Shown piece by piece: positions 33,685 through 42,575 of a DNA stretch of 64,000 nt. Each line of letters opens with the position of its first letter. Position 1 is the stretch's first letter. The translations under genes and the position numbers were made by a program. The stretch lies in assembly GCF_004118675.1 (NCBI RefSeq), contig NZ_SDHZ01000001.1:2953739-3017738 (forward strand). The letters run 5' to 3'. Source of the stretch: Filimonas effusa (lineage in GTDB: Bacteria > Bacteroidota > Bacteroidia > Chitinophagales > Chitinophagaceae). Under the pieces are notes generated by a model. It saw only the letters and a program-made list of their open reading frames with translations, was not told where the DNA came from and did no database searches.

Positions 33685-34848
33685 TTAATCAGAGATTCTA
33701 CCTAATTCAGAATAAATCTCATCAAGAATATTCAGGCTAATTTCCGGGGTATAATTAAGCAGGTAACTATCGTAAGCGCGTTGACTAAATAGTCTTCTTT
33801 CATTGATATCCAATGTATTCCAATAATTTAGCACTTCCCAAAGGGCAGTAGCCGAGCCGTACTCAAAAAGGAGACCGTTCTGCCCGTGTTGAATCATTGA
33901 CTCCATTGCACCCAATTTACTGGCAATAACGGGTGTACCCGTCGAGAATGCTTCCAAAATGGTCATTGGCATTCCTTCGAACCAAATTGACGGAAAGATT
34001 AAAGCACTACACCGTCTCATAGCCCCAAGAACCTCTTCTTTCCCAAGCGGTCCCAAATATTCAATATTCTGCCTGGAAGAACAATAACTAACTACTAAAT
34101 CTTTAAGAGGCCCGTCACCAGCTATCAACAACCTAGCATTTGTACGCTCGAAGGCATCCAAAAGCAGGTCAATCCCTTTCTCCTGACTTAAACGGCCAAT
34201 AAAAAGGAAATATTCATCTCTGCTATGACTATCAATTGAAATCACTTTCTCAACAAAATTGGGCTTAATACTAAAGCGACTATTATCTATATTTAATGCA
34301 GAGTTTATGAATAAACGCCTTGCAAAATCAGTTAATGTAATAAAGCGGTCTACCTTATTCCATGTACCGCTTTTTTTATGAATCCAGTTTATATATGCCA
34401 GCCAAAAAGTTTGTAAAACCGAGTTACGGTAAACCCCAGCAAAGACCGCCTTCCATGGAAAGCCAGAATTAATACTATCAGAGAAAATTTTTCCGTCCTT
34501 TAACAACGTTGCAGAAGGACAGAGGAGACGATAATTATGTAATGTTAGCACCACCGGTATTCCTCTTCGGTTTGCTACCCTTATTACAAGAGGCCCTAAA
34601 GCAAAATGAAAATTATGAATATGAATAATCTGTGGCTTAAACGTCCTGATCATTTTTTTTAATGGGGCCGAGCTTACCGGGTTCCAAATAGAAAACAAGA
34701 ATTGTATCGCTCCTTTAATACCACTATTGTTTTTAAAGACAAGTTTACGTACTTCATGTTTTTGCATGAGTAATGCAGACTCCTGTTCAAAAACCAAGTC
34801 TTCCCCACCCTTGAATTGATAATAAGTATGAATAATTAGGATCCTCAT
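33685..34848 (-). CDS. GT4 family glycosyltransferase
   Basis: A 387-residue GT-B enzyme. The N-terminal domain starts RILIIHTYYQFKGGEDLV and contains IIHIHNFHFALGPL; the C-terminal Glycos_transf_1 domain has FIGRLSQEKGIDLLLDAF, LLIAGDGP and the E-x7-E region FEGMPMTILEAFSTGTPVIA. It transfers a nucleotide sugar to the lipid-linked repeat unit with retention. Its substrate is not readable from sequence. It lies 7 nt after the GT2 gene. Confidence 0.9.
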   Translation of the reverse strand: MRILIIHTYYQFKGGEDLVFEQESALLMQKHEVRKLVFKNNSGIKGAIQFLFSIWNPVSSAPLKKMIRTFKPQIIHIHNFHFALGPLVIRVANRRGIPVVLTLHNYRLLCPSATLLKDGKIFSDSINSGFPWKAVFAGVYRNSVLQTFWLAYINWIHKKSGTWNKVDRFITLTDFARRLFINSALNIDNSRFSIKPNFVEKVISIDSHSRDEYFLFIGRLSQEKGIDLLLDAFERTNARLLIAGDGPLKDLVVSYCSSRQNIEYLGPLGKEEVLGAMRRCSALIFPSIWFEGMPMTILEAFSTGTPVIASKLGAMESMIQHGQNGLLFEYGSATALWEVLNYWNTLDINERRLFSQRAYDSYLLNYTPEISLNILDEIYSELGRISD

Positions 34849-34855
34849 TATGAAC

Positions 34856-35683
34856 TCATCTTGTTTTATAAAGTGAGTACCATTTCAAAAATCTCTTAAA
34901 GGGATAAAGAGATTTTTGAACAAATGCATATAAATTTATGCTAACCGAATTTACGGGTAACCTTATACCTGAATACTTATTAAATATAATAAGCCCCTCG
35001 CGGTATCTGATTTTTTTAACAGCAGCGGTATCGATGGATTTATTGTCTTCATGCCATCTAAATGCAGTTAACGTATCACGTACGTACTTGAACTTAAATC
35101 CACTATAAAATATATGAGCAAAGAAATCCTTGTCCATAGTTATGTGCATACCTGGATCGATACGTATCCCCTTATCCAATACCGACCTTCTGAAAAAGAA
35201 AGAAGCTGAATGAATGTAGCAGTGAAATAGCATAAACCATTTAACAGGGACTCTGCTTGGCACATGCCTCGTAATATTTTTATTCTTATCGACAAAATGA
35301 ATATCACCGTACACGACATCAATATTATTCGCTTTAAACTGATCTACAATCTTATTGAAAGTGCCTGGAAGGTAAAAATCATCTGTATTCAACCATCCTA
35401 TAATATCACCGGAAGCTCTGTCAAATCCCTTATTTATAGCATCACTTTGTCCTCGGTCCTTCTCCGAAACCCAAATCAAATGTGGATACTTTTTAAGAAT
35501 ATTTACGGTATCATCAGTAGAACCTCCGTCAATTATTATGTGTTCAAAATTCTCATAATTTTGATTTAGAACTGATAAAATTGCATCCTCAATAAACGCA
35601 GCCTGGTTATATGAGGGGCTTATAATAGATATTTTAGGCATTAGCTGATTACCCATAAGTTCGTTTTTTGTTGATAAGTTCAT
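34856..35683 (-). CDS. GT2 family glycosyltransferase
   Basis: A 275-residue GT-A enzyme with ISIISPSYNQAAFIEDAILS, IIDGGSTDDTVNIL, the WVSEKDRGQSDAINKGF block and the DxD-like GWLNTDDFYLPG. The C-terminal segment includes RWHEDNKS. It belongs to the GT2 group common in O-antigen clusters. It overlaps the upstream gene by 4 nt (ATGA), so translation is coupled to the CMP-ulosonate gene set. Confidence 0.9.
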   Translation of the reverse strand: MNLSTKNELMGNQLMPKISIISPSYNQAAFIEDAILSVLNQNYENFEHIIIDGGSTDDTVNILKKYPHLIWVSEKDRGQSDAINKGFDRASGDIIGWLNTDDFYLPGTFNKIVDQFKANNIDVVYGDIHFVDKNKNITRHVPSRVPVKWFMLFHCYIHSASFFFRRSVLDKGIRIDPGMHITMDKDFFAHIFYSGFKFKYVRDTLTAFRWHEDNKSIDTAAVKKIRYREGLIIFNKYSGIRLPVNSVSINLYAFVQKSLYPFKRFLKWYSLYKTR

Positions 35684-36618
35684 TCAGAGGTTCTCAGGTA
35701 CTGTTCAAAGTCTTTAGCATATAACGGATTCTGAAAATCCAATACCTGCAGATTGGGGCTCTTTCCTAAATTTAAGCAAGCAGAACTACTTTCGTGCAGT
35801 ATAGTAACGTAATTATTAGCAGCAAGCTTCAAAATAATAACCTCAGCCATAATTGGATTTGTAAGGAGATTGTATCCTTTATTCTGAAGAGGAGCGACGT
35901 TACCAAATTTGGCTAAATGAGGGTGAAGCTTAACCAATACCATGTCATACTCAGTAGCGTGCTCCGTTATATAAGATATAATATCGTCCCGCAATTTATG
36001 GAAAGTGAGGTATAAAAGTATTCGTTTACCAGTCAACCCAGCGTAGTCGTAAAAGTTAAACACCTTACAAATCCTGTCAATATTGTGTCTTATGAACTCG
36101 TTAAAAGGATATTGAAAGCTTAGAATTTCCTTGCCTTTAAGTTCCTTACCAAATCGAATATTATATAACTTTTTATTGTATACAATAACACCCCTTGTCT
36201 TCCAATTCCCCCCCTGAAAAGTTCCCGCTCCAATGGCCTTAAATAAAAAAAATTTCATTTTATTTAAGAACCCACTAAGCTCTTTTGTAGTAACAGAATA
36301 AGTTCCGATACCCTCATCATATACGAACAATTTCCCCGGCACCAAACTATACAGGTACGATTTTCTTCCATAGTCTGAATCGACATACAAATTATCTACT
36401 CTAAACTTCCTTATCGCCAAGAAAGCATCTAGGCGATTCTTCACAAGGATAATTTCTTTCCAATGGGGGAAGTATTGCTTAATCCGGCCAGCGATAGTAG
36501 CGGAATCAGGAAAATTCTCAATAATTATCAATATGTTGCTACTTGCGCCCTCTTTCCTGATGTTCTCGACATTTAGCCATTGAAAAGGCTTAGTACATAC
36601 AAACACATTTACTTTCAT
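35680..36618 (-). CDS. Probable CMP-sugar-dependent glycosyltransferase (polysialyltransferase-like)
   Basis: A 312-residue protein. The pattern LFVYDEGIGTYS in the middle, followed by a LVKLHPH motif (about 220-235) and an ILHESSSACLNLG end, resembles the GT52/polysialyltransferase clan, where the Glu-Gly pair and the HP motif take part in catalysis and CMP binding. Its direct neighbours are a KdsB-like CMP-transferase, an HAD phosphatase and an aldolase, linked to it by 4-8 nt overlaps. I therefore infer that it transfers the CMP-activated ulosonic acid made by those genes. Similarity is weak, so family placement is tentative. Confidence 0.6.
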   Translation of the reverse strand: MKVNVFVCTKPFQWLNVENIRKEGASSNILIIIENFPDSATIAGRIKQYFPHWKEIILVKNRLDAFLAIRKFRVDNLYVDSDYGRKSYLYSLVPGKLFVYDEGIGTYSVTTKELSGFLNKMKFFLFKAIGAGTFQGGNWKTRGVIVYNKKLYNIRFGKELKGKEILSFQYPFNEFIRHNIDRICKVFNFYDYAGLTGKRILLYLTFHKLRDDIISYITEHATEYDMVLVKLHPHLAKFGNVAPLQNKGYNLLTNPIMAEVIILKLAANNYVTILHESSSACLNLGKSPNLQVLDFQNPLYAKDFEQYLRTSE

Positions 36619-37268
36619 ATGCCTTCGATACTATATATAGTGATATCCAACGGATTGAACGAATTAACATATCCTTTCCCCAACCCGTGTAAAGCAACAT
36701 TATTATAACCGTAAAAAGCAATCGAATTAACCTCGCTTGCTTCTAAATCGTTGATAGAATCGCCAACTAATACTATTCTGCCAGGATCGTATCCGTTCAA
36801 TTCAATTAAGTTCTTTACTAATACATTTTTTCGAACCGGAGACCCCTCTATAGATTTAAAGTATTTTGCGATATCCAATTCGCTACAGATATGCCTTAAC
36901 TCATTCCCATCTGAACCGGATACTATGTGCATATTAAAGTTCTTATAGTGTGACCTAATGAAGTCAAGGCTGTCAGTGATCAGTAACCGGACATCAATAA
37001 GTAATTCAAGCATAACCTGGGAGAACTGGTCTGCCAAATGAAGGACTTCTTCCTCTGTTATACTCTCTCCACGAATTTGTTCGAAAAAATATCTAAACTT
37101 AACATAACGGGAGAGTCCACCATTCAAATTATGAAAGGCAATTAGATTTGCCACCTGTTCATCCGGAAACTTAGACAAGGTTATTTCAAACCCCTTGGAC
37201 CGTATAGGCATAGAGTCCATAATAACTCCGTCAAAATCCCAAAGTAAATTTTCAAAATTACTAAACAT
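36615..37268 (-). CDS. HAD family sugar-phosphate phosphatase
   Basis: A 217-residue HAD hydrolase. Motif I is WDFDGVIMDSMPIR, motif II is VSGSDGNELR, motif III is around the RKNVLVKNL lysine, and motif IV is IVLVGDSINDLEAS. The cap is of the small helical phosphoglycolate-phosphatase type rather than the capless KdsC type. Sandwiched in an overlapping gene set, it probably removes phosphate from the ulosonate 8- or 9-phosphate, or from its precursor, before activation. Confidence 0.8.
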   Translation of the reverse strand: MFSNFENLLWDFDGVIMDSMPIRSKGFEITLSKFPDEQVANLIAFHNLNGGLSRYVKFRYFFEQIRGESITEEEVLHLADQFSQVMLELLIDVRLLITDSLDFIRSHYKNFNMHIVSGSDGNELRHICSELDIAKYFKSIEGSPVRKNVLVKNLIELNGYDPGRIVLVGDSINDLEASEVNSIAFYGYNNVALHGLGKGYVNSFNPLDITIYSIEGI

Positions 37269-37995
37269 AACTATCTAATTTAGCCAGTACATTTGCCACA
37301 TCATCTGGCGCATCAACAGCAATAGAATCATCAGACAACTCTATCATTCTAACATTAAAACCTAATTCCAGAAATCTTAGTATTTCAATATCTTCTTCAA
37401 ATTCAAGATTTGTTTTTACATCGCAGGAAGCAAAAGCTTTCAAAGCATTCTGGGGGAAAGCATAAATGCATACCTGCCGCCAGGCTTTAACAAACCTGGA
37501 CGACTTATTTCCTGGTATCGGACTCCGTGACATATACATCAACTTTCCATCAGGAGCAAAAACAACCTTGGGTACAGAGACGCTATAATACTGCTTTTCA
37601 TCAGTAATAGTACAATAGCCATTCAATATTTCGCCCTTATATTTATCAAGGAGCTTTATAAAAGTAGTGATATCCTGGGGATTGAATAAAGGTTCATCGC
37701 CCTGTACATTAATATAATAATCAGCATGAATTGAATTGGCAAGCTCCGCAATCCTGTCGGTACCAGTCAGGCAATTATCGGAGGTAAGTACTGCCTGCAT
37801 ATTAAATGCTTTACAATGCTCCATGATCCTTTCGTCCTCAGTAGCAACATATACCAGTTCACGAGGAACTGCTTTAATGCACTGCTCATAGGTTCTTTGT
37901 AACATCGATTTACCATTCAAATCAATCAAAGGTTTCCCAGGAAAGCGAGTTGATTTATATCTAGCAGGTATAACAATTATAAAATCATGTTTCAT
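37261..37995 (-). CDS. CMP-ulosonate synthetase (KdsB-like)
   Basis: A 244-residue cytidylyltransferase of the KdsB family, with VIPARYKSTRFPGKPL at the N-terminus, YVATEDERI, LTGTDRIAE and YINVQGDEPLF. KdsB activates Kdo as CMP-Kdo for LPS; this copy sits in a polysaccharide operon with its own aldolase, phosphatase and transferase, so it likely activates a Kdo-like or other 3-deoxy-ulosonic acid for the exopolysaccharide. The housekeeping kdsB would be elsewhere. It overlaps the next gene by 8 nt and the previous by 4 nt. Confidence 0.85.
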   Translation of the reverse strand: MKHDFIIVIPARYKSTRFPGKPLIDLNGKSMLQRTYEQCIKAVPRELVYVATEDERIMEHCKAFNMQAVLTSDNCLTGTDRIAELANSIHADYYINVQGDEPLFNPQDITTFIKLLDKYKGEILNGYCTITDEKQYYSVSVPKVVFAPDGKLMYMSRSPIPGNKSSRFVKAWRQVCIYAFPQNALKAFASCDVKTNLEFEEDIEILRFLELGFNVRMIELSDDSIAVDAPDDVANVLAKLDSYV

Positions 37996-39533
37996 ATTAA
38001 GCTGTATATTGACTGAATAGATAAAGATTTATATTTTGTAGGAGTCAGAGAATACAAAGTGATTCCAGTATACTGCTGAAAAGCATCAAACAAGTGTTCA
38101 TTTTCTCCTACCAAAGTGCGCTCCAACTCTGTCAATGGCACTTCATTATAACCATCATAACCCGCAATATAAACTTGTTGAGCTCCCAGTTTAATTGCCG
38201 TTTGTAAAGCAAGAACTGTGTGTGAATCATTCACTTGGGTTGTAAAATCTATCTGACTCAGCTCAAAAGACTTATCGGTAACCTGCGCAGGAATATATGT
38301 ACCCATTTTTCTCGGGTAAGGAGGCAGCACGCACTGCGCATCAAAAGTTCCCAGCCCTTTAAATACAGTTTCCAACCGCTGTCCTTCATTACCTACCAAG
38401 CAATAAAATTGGTCAACAGCCAGCTCCTGATATTTTTTCGCATTTTTTGCGCTGGCATGGATAATACAGGTTTCACCATTGCCATTACCGATAAATTGCA
38501 TGACGGCCTTTGAATGTTCTTCAGCATTAGGTCCCCCGCCAATAATTACTGCTTTTTTGTAGGTTTTCGACGGCTTAAAGAGGGGTAGTTGCTGATTATC
38601 CTTAATCTTGTTTCTCTGATTTTGCAATGCTCTAATTATGCTGTTGAAAGAATAAAAGCGAGTAGTGACCCAATCCATAACTTCTTTCTGAGGCAAAGAA
38701 TTAGATCCGGAAATCATATAAGGCAAGTTTGTCCCCCATTTGTGTTTATCCAACAAAGGTTCAAATGCATTTACAGCCTTTTCCAGCGCATTAAAATCAA
38801 GCTGAATATCAAATTTGGTATTTAAGACAGAAAGCAGCAACTCCGTTTTTAGATTTCCTGCTCCTCTTCCCATTCCCAGAATGGTAGCGTCGATAATTTC
38901 AGCTCCATGTTCTACAGCAGTCAGAGAATTAACAAGCGCCAGCTCCAAATTATTATGCCCATGAAAGCCAAGCCTGCAATTTGTATATTTTCGCACCAGA
39001 TCGATGGTTTCAATAACATCCTGCGGATAAACACCTCCGTATGAGTCTACCATATAAAAGTAATCAGCAATGCCATCGATCCCCCGCAAGTTTTCAATAA
39101 AATCGTTATAAAGTTTCCATTTAGACATGTACATTACATTAAAGCCAACCTCAAATCCCATTTTCTTAATAACCTCCGCGAGCTTTATTGCACTACCTAA
39201 ATTCTGCGGATCGATAGCTAAACGAACCATATCAATTAACCCCACTATTGGCAACAGGAGATCATTTAAATGCTCCGGCTTAACGTCTCTTTCATTTAGT
39301 ATAATAACCAGCTTTCTGGAAGACTGCTGCCTTAATTCCTCAAGTTCATATATAGGGCTGTAAAAATACTTACCGAGGTAGCCACTCATTGGCATGCTTC
39401 TGTAGCCTATTTCCAGATAGTCAACGGGGAGGTTATTCATTGCTGATATATACTCACTCACGGTAACCTTATTAAAGTCCCAGTTAGTATAATATCCACC
39501 ATCTCTAATTGTACAATCTAAAATCTTAAACAT
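37992..39533 (-). CDS. DRE-TIM (HMGL-like) aldolase with extra C-terminal domain
   Basis: A 513-residue two-domain protein. Residues 1-270 form an HMGL-like TIM barrel starting LDCTIRDGGYYTNWDF (the DRE metal motif in its DGGYY variant), with YFYMVDSYGGVYPQDV, the metal-ligand histidines in GFHGHNNLELAL, and GMGRGAGN. The family includes 4-hydroxy-2-oxovalerate aldolase and isopropylmalate synthase, which form or split bonds to pyruvate or acetyl-CoA. Residues about 300-513 are a separate domain (VIIGGGPNAEEHS, IYIAGYDGYN) with a Rossmann-like start, of unknown role. Next to a CMP-ulosonate synthetase it probably joins pyruvate to an aldose to form the ulosonic acid, replacing a KdsA or NeuB enzyme. 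Confidence 0.75.
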   Translation of the reverse strand: MFKILDCTIRDGGYYTNWDFNKVTVSEYISAMNNLPVDYLEIGYRSMPMSGYLGKYFYSPIYELEELRQQSSRKLVIILNERDVKPEHLNDLLLPIVGLIDMVRLAIDPQNLGSAIKLAEVIKKMGFEVGFNVMYMSKWKLYNDFIENLRGIDGIADYFYMVDSYGGVYPQDVIETIDLVRKYTNCRLGFHGHNNLELALVNSLTAVEHGAEIIDATILGMGRGAGNLKTELLLSVLNTKFDIQLDFNALEKAVNAFEPLLDKHKWGTNLPYMISGSNSLPQKEVMDWVTTRFYSFNSIIRALQNQRNKIKDNQQLPLFKPSKTYKKAVIIGGGPNAEEHSKAVMQFIGNGNGETCIIHASAKNAKKYQELAVDQFYCLVGNEGQRLETVFKGLGTFDAQCVLPPYPRKMGTYIPAQVTDKSFELSQIDFTTQVNDSHTVLALQTAIKLGAQQVYIAGYDGYNEVPLTELERTLVGENEHLFDAFQQYTGITLYSLTPTKYKSLSIQSIYSLI

Positions 39534-39611
39534 AGCTATGTATTTTATTTACGCCAATTTTTAATAACGTAATATTATTTCCAATGGGAACTAATCACAT
39601 TCTACAAAATC

Positions 39612-40259
39612 TCAAATATCAACATTAATATTAGATCTTATAATCCTGGCTGGATTACCAGCCACAAGAGAATCTGCAGGAATTAGTTTCAATGAAACCA
39701 CGCTACCTGCCGCCACAATACTTCTTGCGCCGATGCTGACTCCTTTAAGAATTATTGCGTTAGTTCCAATAAAAACATCGTCACCGATAACGACAGGGGA
39801 GGACTTTATATTTAATTGATCACCTCCACCCTTGCGGCGTCGAACATAATTAAGCGAATGAAAGTCATGATCATAAATTCTGACATTTGCCCCAACCTGT
39901 ACATTGTTTCCTATGTCGACTGAAGCTCTGGAAGATATTACAGTAGAGCTAAGACCGGAGTAATTTCCAATCTGTACTCTTCCTCCCCCAATACATTCTA
40001 TCATAATCGGTGCAGGAATACCCACGCTATTTGTTAGGTACCTAGCCATCAAAGTCACGTTTTGTCCTAGCTTTATAGAATTCTTTTTATTTGCACGTAA
40101 ATAAACTTTACCGCAAGCACGCAGCCCACTCCCATAAGGACACCCATTTAAATATAGAGTAAGCTTACAAACGAGTGTAGGAAAGAAAAAAGCCCCCTTA
40201 ATTCTAATTACTTTTATAACTTTTATTAAGATTGTAGCAAAAGTCCGTTCGTTAAGCAT
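39612..40259 (-). CDS. Hexapeptide-repeat acetyltransferase
   Basis: A 215-residue left-handed beta-helix acyltransferase. The LbH repeats run from about residue 85 to 205 (VQIGNYSGLSSTVI, NNVQVGANVRIYDHDFH, VVIGDDVFIGTNAIIL, SIGARSIVAAGSVV). The catalytic His is likely in YDHDFHSL. It resembles the WcaF/CysE-like O-acetyltransferases of polysaccharide loci and probably acetylates the repeat unit. It overlaps the upstream GT gene by 8 nt. Confidence 0.88.
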   Translation of the reverse strand: MLNERTFATILIKVIKVIRIKGAFFFPTLVCKLTLYLNGCPYGSGLRACGKVYLRANKKNSIKLGQNVTLMARYLTNSVGIPAPIMIECIGGGRVQIGNYSGLSSTVISSRASVDIGNNVQVGANVRIYDHDFHSLNYVRRRKGGGDQLNIKSSPVVIGDDVFIGTNAIILKGVSIGARSIVAAGSVVSLKLIPADSLVAGNPARIIRSNINVDI

Positions 40260-41427
40260 TGTTTATCCTTTTAATATTTTTTCTATAAACTATTAAAGTT
40301 TGCTCTGCTACACTTCGCCAAATATCATTAGATTTAATTAGCAACTGCTTAACCTGGTTTTCGATGCTATTGATGTTATCAACATCACTAAAGACAAAAT
40401 TTAGCGCTCTATATAATTCGTCCACATTATTCGGTGTCACGAGATAACCAGTTTTCCCATCTTCAATAACTTCGCTAAAAGCTCCGACATTAGATGCTAT
40501 AATACATTTGCCAAACAAAAATGCCAATGCAGGAATTCCACTTTGAGAGGCGGATGTATGCGGACAAACAACTACACCTGCCTTTTGAATAAGAGTAGTA
40601 ATATCTTTATTGTCCAAAAACATGTCTATTATTTTTGCATTACCTGGAAGGTTTAAGATCAATTCGGATTTCAAATTGGGCTTAATCTTTCCAGCTATAA
40701 CTAATCTGATATCTGGATTTTTTTGATTCAGCTTTTCAAAAGCCTGAATTAAAACAGGCACTCCTTTATATTGATTAACATTGCCGAAGAATAAGACCAT
40801 TGAATCTTCCCTCTTTATACTTTCATTATAATAACTCAGATAAGATTCAAAAAGTCCAAACGGAATAGTATCAAGACGAACAAGATCGAAATCGGGAAAT
40901 TGCTCTAAAAATGACTTGTAATTAAAATAGGAATGTAAAATAACACCACACTCTGTGTCTACACAATAATTCAATAACTTACTGTGTAGAGGTTGATTCA
41001 AAGCATGATTAAAGATCTCATGAAAGGTATGTACTTTAGGAGCTTTCAGCCCCTTATGATAGTCAAGCAATTGATTGGTTTGACCAACAATGTTAACAAT
41101 ATCAAAGTCCGAATCGTTAATTTGCCTAATCACCCGTTTTGTTACCAAGCTATTAGCCTTGTTAAAGAGTTTGTGACCAGGGAAATAATGTATAGCTTTC
41201 ACTTTAAGTGGACATTCCTTAAGATATTCATTAAGATTGTGATATTTCTGTAATCTTAGGGTATTGATTCCCGGCCATAGCATCTGCCCTCTTAAATCAC
41301 ATCCAGCCTGATTCATACGGGTAGGGGATGTTATCACAAAATAAGTAACCTCAGCCTTTTCACTCAGATACCTGGCCAAGCATAATGAAGACTCCACAAA
41401 GTCGAATGAAACAATAGCTATTTTCAT
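40252..41427 (-). CDS. GT4 family glycosyltransferase
   Basis: A 391-residue GT-B enzyme with an N-terminal IAIVSFDFVESSLCLARYL, and a C-terminal Glycos_transf_1 part containing VLFFGNVNQYKGVPVLIQAF, LVIAGKIKP, and VVCPHTSASQSGIPALAFLFGKCIIA in place of the usual E-x7-E loop; the second Glu is not clear. A retaining transferase of the operon with unknown sugar. It begins 5 nt after the neighbouring GT gene. Confidence 0.85.
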   Translation of the reverse strand: MKIAIVSFDFVESSLCLARYLSEKAEVTYFVITSPTRMNQAGCDLRGQMLWPGINTLRLQKYHNLNEYLKECPLKVKAIHYFPGHKLFNKANSLVTKRVIRQINDSDFDIVNIVGQTNQLLDYHKGLKAPKVHTFHEIFNHALNQPLHSKLLNYCVDTECGVILHSYFNYKSFLEQFPDFDLVRLDTIPFGLFESYLSYYNESIKREDSMVLFFGNVNQYKGVPVLIQAFEKLNQKNPDIRLVIAGKIKPNLKSELILNLPGNAKIIDMFLDNKDITTLIQKAGVVVCPHTSASQSGIPALAFLFGKCIIASNVGAFSEVIEDGKTGYLVTPNNVDELYRALNFVFSDVDNINSIENQVKQLLIKSNDIWRSVAEQTLIVYRKNIKRINNA

Positions 41428-41432
41428 AATAT

Positions 41433-42575
41433 TTACCGCATCCTGTTAGGTTTCTCTATTGAACTCTGTATCCTATCTTTAACAATATCATTTAGTTGTG
41501 TAATGTATTCCAACGCCGCCTTTCTCCTTTGCAACAATACTTCCCGATCTTCAAAAAGATGTTGAAGTGCAGCCAAATAACCATTTGCATCTTCGGCAAG
41601 AAATACCGGCGCAGCATTCCCATTATAAACCCCCTCAATGTTATGTGGATGACATATAACAATCTTACCGTGAGCCATAGCCTCAAAAGTCTTAATTTTC
41701 AAGCCAGTTCCACTAAATGTAGGATTGATACATATATCACCTAAAGAATAAAAACTTACAGGATCCTCAACAGCGCCCAACAATTCTATTCCATTACCCG
41801 CTCTTTCTGAAATTTTATCACAAATAGTGCCGCCTACTAGCAGTTTTACATCGGGAAAACGCTGCTGTAGCTTAGGAAATATCGTTTCAATAAAAAAGAT
41901 GATAGCCTCAACATTATGCTGGTTGGATCCAGAAAAGAACAGGAGAACCTTTTTTTCTGTCAGCCTGGTTTCGGTTATCTGGAAAAAACTATACGTAGTT
42001 AAAACCTCCGATCTCGACAAATAATGATAATATGATGCTTCATTCTCCTGAATTGCCCAGATAACATCTGCCCTGTTCAGTGCTTTTGCTTCCTCGTCGG
42101 GGGTTGTAGAGAACCAGGGATTGCCAGTCTTCTGGTAACGGTCAGTAAATACATCATGTGTATATAAAACCTTCCTTACTTTTTCCGGAAATGCATCAAA
42201 CGCCCTACTAAAGAATATATAATTAACGACAACACAATCAACCTGGTTTTCCTGGAAATGAGTCTTTAAAAATGTGATCAAGTCATTAGGAAATAAATCA
42301 TCCACTTTATAAAACCCAGTCCTCTTAAATCTTAAATTCCTATATAATTTTTCTTTGAAGAGCTGAAACCTGGTTCGCTTGTAGTGTATCAATTTAGCTC
42401 CCCAAAAAGAGTTCATTCCCTGTACCTCTTCTTGAGAAGGATTAGGACTTGAAACCCATAAAAAAGACACATCATATCCCAAAGAAATCAACAACTCAGA
42501 ATAGGCCAGAATACATGCCCTATTTCCAGCAATTGGCGGATGCGTTGGCATGGAAGATATAATCAAGACTTTCAT
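41433..42575 (-). CDS. GT4-like glycosyltransferase
   Basis: A 380-residue GT-B enzyme. The N-terminal part has MPTHPPIAGNRACILAYSELL and a VLYTHDVFTDR stretch; the C-terminal domain has LLFFSGSNQHNVEAIIFF, DVKLLVGGTI, ICINPTFSGTGLKIKTFEAMAHGK, where the GTGLKIKTFE motif is the usual donor-binding loop. Its start codon shares one base with the stop of the flippase gene, so translation is coupled. Confidence 0.88.
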   Translation of the reverse strand: MKVLIISSMPTHPPIAGNRACILAYSELLISLGYDVSFLWVSSPNPSQEEVQGMNSFWGAKLIHYKRTRFQLFKEKLYRNLRFKRTGFYKVDDLFPNDLITFLKTHFQENQVDCVVVNYIFFSRAFDAFPEKVRKVLYTHDVFTDRYQKTGNPWFSTTPDEEAKALNRADVIWAIQENEASYYHYLSRSEVLTTYSFFQITETRLTEKKVLLFFSGSNQHNVEAIIFFIETIFPKLQQRFPDVKLLVGGTICDKISERAGNGIELLGAVEDPVSFYSLGDICINPTFSGTGLKIKTFEAMAHGKIVICHPHNIEGVYNGNAAPVFLAEDANGYLAALQHLFEDREVLLQRRKAALEYITQLNDIVKDRIQSSIEKPNRMR

